Positions 5,414-9,554 of a stretch of 9,554 nucleotides of DNA are shown piece after piece (positions within the stretch are counted from its first letter, which is position 1; every line of letters begins with the position of its first letter). The stretch comes from Thermaceae bacterium (GTDB taxonomy: Bacteria > Deinococcota > Deinococci > Deinococcales > Marinithermaceae). The position numbers were made by a program, and so were the translations under genes. The stretch is taken from NCBI GenBank assembly GCA_015490435.1, contig WFXV01000091.1:1-9554 (forward strand), in the 5' to 3' direction. The notes under the pieces were generated by a model, which was not told the DNA's origin, searched no databases, and saw nothing but the letters and a program-made list of their open reading frames with translations.

Positions 5414-5708
5414 ACTGGCTCCCCGTGCTACCCTGGTGCCCAGCTTGGCGAGCACGGATCAACGCCTCCGAACGCGGTTTTCGACTATGCCGAAGCACCG
5501 CGGCTTCGGCACCCTATCGGGCGTCAGGCTCAGCTTAGGGCAAGCAGGCAAACCCCTGTCCCCCGCAAACGGATACCCCCAATTGGGGGATAGGCGAAAG
5601 CGCGAACAACTCCTAACCTGGGTCTTGGATGAGCCGTGGGAGGCGATGACCCCCGGACTCCCAAGACGGGCGCCAAGGGACCGGGGCGAGCCAGTGGCGC
5701 GACCGGCT
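5401..5708 (+). ncRNA. Candidate large structured RNA (pseudoknotted leader or ncRNA), family unknown
   Basis: The closing stem is 5403-5421 with 5688-5706: 18 of 19 positions pair (one A-C mismatch, one G-U). It extends outward by two pairs (5401-5402 with 5707-5708) and inward by three more after a bulged C5687. Inside are: a hairpin with 7-bp CCGTGCT/AGCACGG (5423-5429, 5451-5457), whose first two bases compete with the end of that extension; an arm ACGCC/GGCGT (5462-5466, 5520-5524) carrying a 9-bp hairpin (5488-5496, 5503-5511) whose 6-nt loop ACCGCG is fully complementary to CGCGGT at 5473-5478 (pseudoknot 1); GGCTCA/TGAGCC (5527-5532, 5630-5635); TTAGGG/TCCTAA (5535-5540, 5611-5616); CCCCCAATTGGGGG (5576-5589); a GCGAAAGC GNRA loop (5594-5601); and GTCTTGG/CCAAGAC (5622-5628, 5661-5667), which crosses the 5527/5630 helix (pseudoknot 2). 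G-U pairs outnumber A-C mismatches about 4:1 when read as plus RNA, and the GNRA loop also favours plus. It matches none of tmRNA, RNase P, SRP, 6S, or the cobalamin or c-di-GMP riboswitches as I know them. A MITE-like element is the main alternative. Confidence 0.5.
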
Positions 5709-5711
5709 TAC

Positions 5712-5747
5712 GGCCTCTTCACTCGGAGGTGAGATGATGAAGAGGCT
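5712..5747 (+). promoter_or_regulatory. Hairpin holding the ribosome binding site and start codon in its loop
   Basis: GCCTCTTC (5713-5720) and GAAGAGGC (5739-5746) are perfectly complementary (8 bp, extendable by a G-U pair). The 18-nt loop carries the Shine-Dalgarno GGAGGTGA (5725-5732) and both candidate ATGs (5734 and 5737; the second abuts the 3' arm). It starts 4 nt after the closing stem of the upstream structured domain, the position expected for a translation-control element. Confidence 0.55.
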
Positions 5748-6492
5748 GTCTTTTGTTTTGGCACAGCTCGTTGTCCTTGCTTTGTTTTCAGCTGCGCTCG
5801 CGCAAGGTCAAGTGGACTACCGCGTGACCTTCCCCAAATACGCCCTGGTGGTCACCGACATGAGCGCGGTGGACTGGGACTTCACCCTTGGCACCGAGCC
5901 TGCCGGAGGCAAGGCGCAGTACACCGACCCCGCGAACGGGATCGTCTACAAGGCCTGGAAGGGCGGGCTCACCGACTGCCTGACGGCCAAGATCAACAGC
6001 CTGGGGCGGGTGACCCCCCAGGACACCGCGGGCAGCACTTCGATCTCCACCACCTGCTACTTCGCCCCCAGCTCGGTGAGCCTGGGCGGCCCGGTGAGCG
6101 TGGACTGGTCGAACTACAACCCCGTCGCCCCCGACGGCACCCTGGTGGTCATCACCAACGCCGCGAATTTCCGGGTCAGCGCCCAGGTGACCACCGACTG
6201 GGCCAACCTCACCGGGGCCAGCCTCCTGGTGCTGAACGACGCCACCGACAACGGCGCCACCTGGCTGAGCGGCACCACCCCGACGGTGACCAGCTACGCC
6301 ACCGTGAGCTCTGCCTCGGCCACCGTGCTGGTGGACACCAGCACCCCGACCGGGCTTTACAAGCCCACTAACTTCACCAACGTTTACGCGGTGCCCACCA
6401 TCTGGATGGTGTCCTTCGACCCCACCGCCCAGCCCAACATCTCCACCGCGGACGTGGCGGTCGTCACCTTCACCGGCACCGCGCTGCCGTAA
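5737..6492 (+). CDS. Secreted beta-rich protein, probable structural subunit of a surface appendage
   Basis: A 251-aa protein with a clear Sec signal peptide (MKRLSFVLAQLVVLALFSAALA, cleavage after A22). The mature part is rich in Thr, Ser, Ala, Val and Asn, predicted almost all beta, with one cysteine pair (C81, C107). Short repeats of the type V-T-x-x-W/Y occur, and it ends VVTFTGTALP. I recognise no named family; composition, the cysteine pair and the following chaperone-like gene suggest a pilin-like or adhesin subunit, comparable in role to sigma-class (spore-coat-U/DUF4402) subunits. The ATG at 5737 fits the Shine-Dalgarno spacing best (7 nt from GGAGG); an ATG one codon earlier (5734) is possible. 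A strong terminator follows, so it can be made in excess over downstream genes, as for a major subunit. Confidence 0.75.
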   Translation: MKRLSFVLAQLVVLALFSAALAQGQVDYRVTFPKYALVVTDMSAVDWDFTLGTEPAGGKAQYTDPANGIVYKAWKGGLTDCLTAKINSLGRVTPQDTAGSTSISTTCYFAPSSVSLGGPVSVDWSNYNPVAPDGTLVVITNAANFRVSAQVTTDWANLTGASLLVLNDATDNGATWLSGTTPTVTSYATVSSASATVLVDTSTPTGLYKPTNFTNVYAVPTIWMVSFDPTAQPNISTADVAVVTFTGTALP

Positions 6493-6511
6493 GCACGCAC
6501 CAAGACCTCCC

Positions 6512-6537
6512 AAAGGGGCCGCAACCGCGGCCCCTTT
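6512..6537 (+). terminator. Rho-independent terminator after the secreted subunit gene
   Basis: A perfect 11-bp stem AAAGGGGCCGC (6512-6522) / GCGGCCCCTTT (6527-6537) with loop AACC, starting 20 nt after the stop codon. The T tract is short (3 T, then GTCCTT), so termination may be partial and allow some read-through into the chaperone-like gene. Confidence 0.8.
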
Positions 6538-6548
6538 GTCCTTGCCCG

Positions 6549-6554
6549 TAGAAT
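6549..6554 (+). promoter_or_regulatory. Candidate -10 element for leaderless mRNA of the chaperone-like gene
   Basis: TAGAAT fits TANNNT and lies exactly 7 nt before the ATG at 6562, directly behind the terminator. The spacing is identical to the TATCCT box before rsmD. No usable Shine-Dalgarno precedes the ATG: GGGAG abuts it directly. This box overlaps the alternative ATG at 6553, which argues for 6562 as the real start. No -35 is evident. Confidence 0.45.
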
Positions 6555-6561
6555 GCGGGAG

Positions 6562-7329
6562 ATGAGGCGCTGGATCCTCTCCTTCCTTGCCCTCTTCCCG
6601 ATGGCTCTCGCGGGTGGGCTCGGGGTCACCCCGCCCTACATCGAGCTCAGCCTGGCCCCAGGCGAAGTCGCCGAGAAGAGCATCGTCGCCTTCGCGGTGG
6701 ACGCAAACTTCGACCAGGTGGAGACCCGGGTCGTGGACTTCGCCGTCGCGAAGAACGGAGCCGTGGTGGTCCTCACGCCGGGAGAGCTCCCCCACAGCGC
6801 CGCCCGGTGGATCGAGATCAAGACCCCGCCGTTCGCCCTCGCCAACCAGCAGCGGGCCACCATCGAGTTCGCCGTCCGGGTGCCCCCCCAGATCGAGGGG
6901 GGCAGCTACACCGCGGGGATCCTCGTCGAACCCACGAGCGGCCCGGTCAGCGCCCCCGAGGAGGGCAAACGGGTGGTCATCCAGGGCCGGATGCTCGTCC
7001 CAGTCCTCGTCAAGATCCCGGGGACCCTGCACCCGGGATACCGCCTGGTGGAGACCCGCAGGGAAGAAGGCCGGCTCGTCCTCGTCTTCCAAAACACCGG
7101 AAACGTCTACCTCTCCCTCGACGGGCGGGTTCGCCTCCTCTCCCCGGAGGGGGAAGCGGTGGAGGAGCTGAAGGCCCCCCACGTCTTTCTCGACCGGGGG
7201 AGCACGGTCGAGGTGGCGATCCCCCTCCCGCGCGACCCCAAAGGGGCGGTGCTCTTGACCGTTGAGTACTGGGTGAACGGATACAACCTGCCCCGGGCCT
7301 ACGCCGAGGAGGTGCTCGCCGAGCCATGA
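6562..7329 (+). CDS. Periplasmic pilus-assembly chaperone-like protein
   Basis: A 255-aa protein with a signal peptide (MRRWILSFLALFPMALA, cleavage after A17). The mature part has the layout of fimbrial (PapD-like) chaperones: an opening strand GVTPPYIELSLAPGEVAEKS (about 21-40), the midsection GELPHSAARWIEIKTPPFALANQQ corresponding to the usual W-I-x-x-x-P-x-x-F-x-L-x-P-G stretch, then VPPQIEGGSYTAGILVEP, matching the typical V-P-x-x-x-x-G-x-Y-x-A-x-I-x-V-E end of the N-terminal domain. A second Ig-like domain follows (VPVLVKIPGTLHPGYRLVE, then FQNTGNVYLSLDGRV). Such chaperones hold subunits in the periplasm by donor-strand complementation and hand them to an outer-membrane usher. No family was confirmed by search. 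It overlaps the next gene in ATGA, so the two are translationally coupled. An ATG at 6553 would add three residues. Confidence 0.7.
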   Translation: MRRWILSFLALFPMALAGGLGVTPPYIELSLAPGEVAEKSIVAFAVDANFDQVETRVVDFAVAKNGAVVVLTPGELPHSAARWIEIKTPPFALANQQRATIEFAVRVPPQIEGGSYTAGILVEPTSGPVSAPEEGKRVVIQGRMLVPVLVKIPGTLHPGYRLVETRREEGRLVLVFQNTGNVYLSLDGRVRLLSPEGEAVEELKAPHVFLDRGSTVEVAIPLPRDPKGAVLLTVEYWVNGYNLPRAYAEEVLAEP

Positions 7330-8171
7330 GGCGGGCGCTCGTGCTCACCCTTTTGCTCCTTGCCCTGCCGGGGGTCGCCCAGCGGTGGCTGCTCTGGAGC
7401 TATTCGCTCGCCCCAGACACCGTCGAGTACGCCCCCACGGAGCAGGACATGATCTGCGGCGTCGCCCTCTCCGGGGTCGCCAGCGGAGCCGCCCAACCGG
7501 TGGTGGTCACCGGATTCAACGCCGCTGCCCTTGGGTGCTCCATCACGGCCCCGCCGGTGGTGGTCTGGGGCGACGACGGTGCCGGCAACACCGTGTATGC
7601 GGTCACCCTGCGGTACGACTGGTTCGGCCCCTACACCTACGACGACCCGATCGGGGGAACCCAGGCCCTGGCCGACCGGCTGGCGCAGGACTACTACCTC
7701 CACCTCACCTACGACGCCCTCCCCGTGGTGGCCCACTGGCAGCGCTTCGACCGGCAGGTGACGCCTGACTGGGACCCGAGCGTCCCCCTGCCCCCGGACG
7801 CGAGCTGGCGCTCGCCGCCGGCCACCGACGACTACATCGAGTTCGGCGTTCCCAGGGTGAGCAACGAGACCAACCTGAGCGGTCTCATCTGCCTTTACCT
7901 CACCCAGACCAGTACCTGCTGGTATGCGCGTTTCACCTACGACCTCCCTGTGCGCTTGGTGATCCTCGGCGACGAGGGGCCGGTGACCGAGACCTGGACC
8001 AAGAGCTTTGGCGACCCGCTGCTGGAGCAGAAGACCGCGGTGGCGACCCTCTCCCTGCGCCCAAGAAGCGGCGCCTCGGAAACGGAGCCCACGGTAAAGA
8101 CCGGGCCCCTCAAGCTTCCACCCGAGATCCGGCGCCAGCTCGAAGCGCTCCTGCCGCCCCACGCCCGCTAG
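7326..8171 (+). CDS. Secreted protein with two cysteine pairs, possible tip or minor subunit
   Basis: A 281-aa protein with a signal peptide (MRRALVLTLLLLALPGVA, cleavage after A18). The mature part is rich in aromatic residues, Asp and Pro (YDWFGPYTYDDP, HWQRFDRQVTPDWDP) and has four cysteines (C44, C71, C189, C198) that could make two disulfides. The C-terminus is charged and Pro-containing (LKLPPEIRRQLEALLPPHAR), unlike a donor-strand fimbrial subunit. I recognise no family. Its start overlaps the stop of the chaperone-like gene (ATGA), so the proteins are made together and probably work together, for example as chaperone and client or tip protein; that role is inferred from context. Its TAG stop shares the bases CTAG with the stop of the convergent gene. 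Confidence 0.75.
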   Translation: MRRALVLTLLLLALPGVAQRWLLWSYSLAPDTVEYAPTEQDMICGVALSGVASGAAQPVVVTGFNAAALGCSITAPPVVVWGDDGAGNTVYAVTLRYDWFGPYTYDDPIGGTQALADRLAQDYYLHLTYDALPVVAHWQRFDRQVTPDWDPSVPLPPDASWRSPPATDDYIEFGVPRVSNETNLSGLICLYLTQTSTCWYARFTYDLPVRLVILGDEGPVTETWTKSFGDPLLEQKTAVATLSLRPRSGASETEPTVKTGPLKLPPEIRRQLEALLPPHAR

Positions 8172-9554
8172 CGCACGAGTAAGAGCCCGCCCAACCGGGC
8201 CGTCTTCCCGTTCGCAAGCCGCGCCGAGATCCTCACCGGCACGATTCCCCGGAAATTGGGATCGCTCAGGGAGAAGCGAACCCGCCAGTGGAACCGGTCC
8301 TCTAAGGAAGCCGCCTCCCAGGCCACCGGTCCGTCCACCTCAACCTCGACGCGCTCGGCCGGGGCGAAGAAGACGAGCTCCGCCCAGGCCCCCTCGGACC
8401 CGAGGAGGCCGAACCCCTTCGCCACCCCCCAGGGCGCGTCCGGGTCCAGCACCACCGCGCTCGTCTCCCGCCAGCCCGCTCCCTCGATTTCCAGGCGAAG
8501 CGTCCCGGCGTGCTCGGGCAGGTGCAGCCTGCCCCGGTAGACACCCGGGGCCTCGGGGGTGAGAACCCCTAAAACCTCACCGTGCCAAAGCACCTGGAGG
8601 CGCTTCGGAGCCTCGCCTGCCTCGGTCCGGACCCGGGCGACGGCCTCGACCTGGGCCCCCGGGGGAAGACGGTCCAGGGGCAAACGGAACGAGACCAGGC
8701 GCCAGCTCGCGACCCGCTGAACCCCCTGACGCTCGACCTCAACACGGAAGACCACGCGCACGACCTCCCCCGGGGCAAGGCGCACGACCCGCTCCTCGGG
8801 AACGATCCGCACCCCGGAGGGGAGGCCGTAGGGGAGGGGGCGGAGGCGGTAGCTTCCGGGCATCAGGGGACCCAAGGCGAAGCGCCCGCCGACCGCGCGG
8901 ACCACGAGCTCCCTCTCCCCGCCCGAGACCGCAAAGGCCGCCTCCGGGGGGACTTCCTCGCCTTCGAGAACCCCCTCGATCCGACCTCCAAGCACGCCCC
9001 GGAAGACCACGCGCACGACCTCCCGCTCCCGCACCCGGACGGCGACCTCCCGGCCCTCCCCGGGCGCCGGGAGCGCCCCGGGGGGAAGCGCGAGCAGGCG
9101 GACATGCCACTTTCCGGGGAAGACGGGGATCCGCCGGCAGGAGCCCGCAGCCAGCTCGAAGCTCCGACCGGTCTCGGCGATCCCCACCCGGGCAGTGCCA
9201 TCCGTACCTTCCACCTCCAGGCAAACGGCGATCGCCCCTGCCCGGGTACCCCCGGCGGCCTCGGTGAGCTCGGGGGGAACGGGAAGGTCAAAGCGCCAAA
9301 CGCCCGACAGCTTCAGGTCAAAGCGCCCGGCGGCATAGCCTCCCGTGAGCTCGATCCTCCCCGCATCCGGGTCGAAGAGCCCCAGCCGAACCTCCCCCCG
9401 GAGGGCCGACGGGGGCACGTACCCCACCGAGGCCTCCAGGTACTGGAGGTCGTCCCCCAAGCGGAACCCGAGCCGCAGGCTGGAAGCGTCCAGCGGCCAG
9501 GCCAAGAGCCCTGATAAAAGAGCCTCGCCGTCAGCCAGGGGGTAAGCGAGTTCC
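8168..9554 (-). CDS. C-terminal part of a large beta-rich, probably outer-membrane usher-like protein (5' end off the window)
   Basis: An open frame of 461 residues enters from the right edge and ends with TAG at 8168-8170. A TTG at 9505 could be read as a start, but the frame stays open to the edge (for example YPLADGEALLSGLLAWPLD), so I call it 5'-partial. The N-terminal 90 or so residues show short alternating strands like a beta barrel (LRLGFRLGDDLQYLEASVGY, RIELTGGYAAGRFDLKLSGVWRF). Several Ig/carboxypeptidase-regulatory-like beta domains follow, two of which end in EVVRVVFR. C-terminal beta domains after a barrel are seen in pilus ushers, and the adjacent chaperone-like and subunit-like genes make an usher-type role plausible, but the diagnostic part would be off the window. 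Convergent with the 7326-8171 gene, overlapping by 4 bp. Confidence 0.7.
   Translation of the reverse strand, partial: ELAYPLADGEALLSGLLAWPLDASSLRLGFRLGDDLQYLEASVGYVPPSALRGEVRLGLFDPDAGRIELTGGYAAGRFDLKLSGVWRFDLPVPPELTEAAGGTRAGAIAVCLEVEGTDGTARVGIAETGRSFELAAGSCRRIPVFPGKWHVRLLALPPGALPAPGEGREVAVRVREREVVRVVFRGVLGGRIEGVLEGEEVPPEAAFAVSGGERELVVRAVGGRFALGPLMPGSYRLRPLPYGLPSGVRIVPEERVVRLAPGEVVRVVFRVEVERQGVQRVASWRLVSFRLPLDRLPPGAQVEAVARVRTEAGEAPKRLQVLWHGEVLGVLTPEAPGVYRGRLHLPEHAGTLRLEIEGAGWRETSAVVLDPDAPWGVAKGFGLLGSEGAWAELVFFAPAERVEVEVDGPVAWEAASLEDRFHWRVRFSLSDPNFRGIVPVRISARLANGKTARLGGLLLVR
8745..8769. repeat. 25-bp direct repeat, copy 1 (inside the usher-like gene)
   Basis: Identical over 25 bp to 9000-9024. 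Key plus-strand bases are CGGAAGACCACGCG and then CACGACCTCCC. On the coding (minus) strand it encodes EVVRVVFR, the last strand of one beta domain. Confidence 0.8.
9000..9024. repeat. 25-bp direct repeat, copy 2 (inside the usher-like gene)
   Basis: Second identical copy of the 8745-8769 repeat, 255 bp away, a multiple of three, so the frame is kept. It encodes the same EVVRVVFR at the end of the preceding beta domain. Confidence 0.8.

Noticed and set aside
5541..5600. c-di-GMP-I riboswitch core (GGCAAACC and CGAAAG fragments)
   Set aside because: The fragments occur, but the GGGACGCAAAGCC segment, the tetraloop-receptor spacing and the P1 arrangement of that family are missing.
5401..5708. 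tmRNA, RNase P RNA, SRP RNA or 6S RNA
   Set aside because: No tRNA-like end or tag frame, no GAGGAAAGTCC/ACAGNNA cores, no GGAAGGAAGCAGC SRP loop, and no single long rod with a central bubble.
5436..5732. 98-codon plus-strand open frame ending just before the 5737 gene
   Set aside because: It coincides with dense RNA secondary structure, has no ribosome binding site, shows Arg/Pro/Gly-rich composition typical of chance frames in GC-rich DNA, and no recognisable domain. Its TGA (5730-5732) overlapping the next Shine-Dalgarno leaves a faint chance of a coupled leader peptide.
5788..7182. 464-codon minus-strand open frame opposite the subunit and chaperone genes
   Set aside because: Composition is dominated by Gly, Asp, Glu, His and Val from antisense of GC-rich codons. 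It spans the terminator region, and the plus-strand genes have signal peptides and family-like features.
8183..8202. GCCCG/CGGGC hairpin after the 8171 stop as a terminator
   Set aside because: Short stem, no T tract, and it lies in coding sequence of the convergent gene.
8582..9514. 310-codon plus-strand open frame opposite the usher-like gene
   Set aside because: Pro/Gly/Asp/His-rich antisense shadow; the minus frame shows alternating beta-strand patterns and repeated domains and stays open to the edge.
1..9554. CRISPR array, insertion sequence or transposase
   Set aside because: No regularly spaced repeats and no transposase-like or integrase-like protein in any frame.

Overview
The window suggests a high-GC thermophile of the Thermaceae (Thermus, Meiothermus, Marinithermus or Oceanithermus type). 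The left edge holds the 5' end of a 23S rRNA that reads like Thermus 23S. That 23S has its own promoter with no 16S in front of it, which is the unlinked rRNA layout known from Thermus. The RsmD, CoaD and Hsp33 proteins also look Thermus-like. I cannot decide the genus from sequence alone.

Layout. Positions 1-59 (minus) are the start of 23S rRNA. Its promoter stands back to back with the promoter of a plus-strand tRNA-Pro(CGG) gene at 225-301, which ends in a strong terminator. A tightly overlapping housekeeping operon follows on the plus strand: rsmD, coaD, hslO (352-2284). Converging on it is a four-gene minus-strand operon (5304 to 2247), in transcription order: a small secreted beta-rich protein, a secreted protein of unknown function, a Wzz-type polysaccharide co-polymerase, and a polytopic membrane protein with many histidines. 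This operon is patchy in base composition: stretches near 45-50% GC alternate with stretches at 63-77% GC.

Positions 5305-5736 have no convincing gene. They hold very dense RNA-like structure: a long hairpin (5327-5413), a roughly 308-nt multibranched domain closed by an 18-of-19-bp stem (5401-5708) with two predicted pseudoknots, and a perfect 8-bp hairpin (5713-5746) whose loop holds the ribosome binding site and start codon of the next gene. I know no RNA family that fits. It could be a large cis-regulatory leader, a free-standing ncRNA, or a MITE-like element. This is the most interesting part of the window.

The right part looks like a secretion/assembly locus of the chaperone-usher kind: an abundant-type secreted subunit (5737-6492), a terminator, a periplasmic-chaperone-like protein probably on a leaderless mRNA (6562-7329), a second secreted cysteine-containing protein coupled to it (7326-8171), and, convergent, the C-terminal part of a large outer-membrane-type beta-rich protein that may be the usher (8168 to beyond the right edge). 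The divergent minus operon starts with another secreted protein that weakly resembles the plus-strand subunit. The intergenic RNA region therefore lies between two arms of one surface-structure locus, and may coordinate them.
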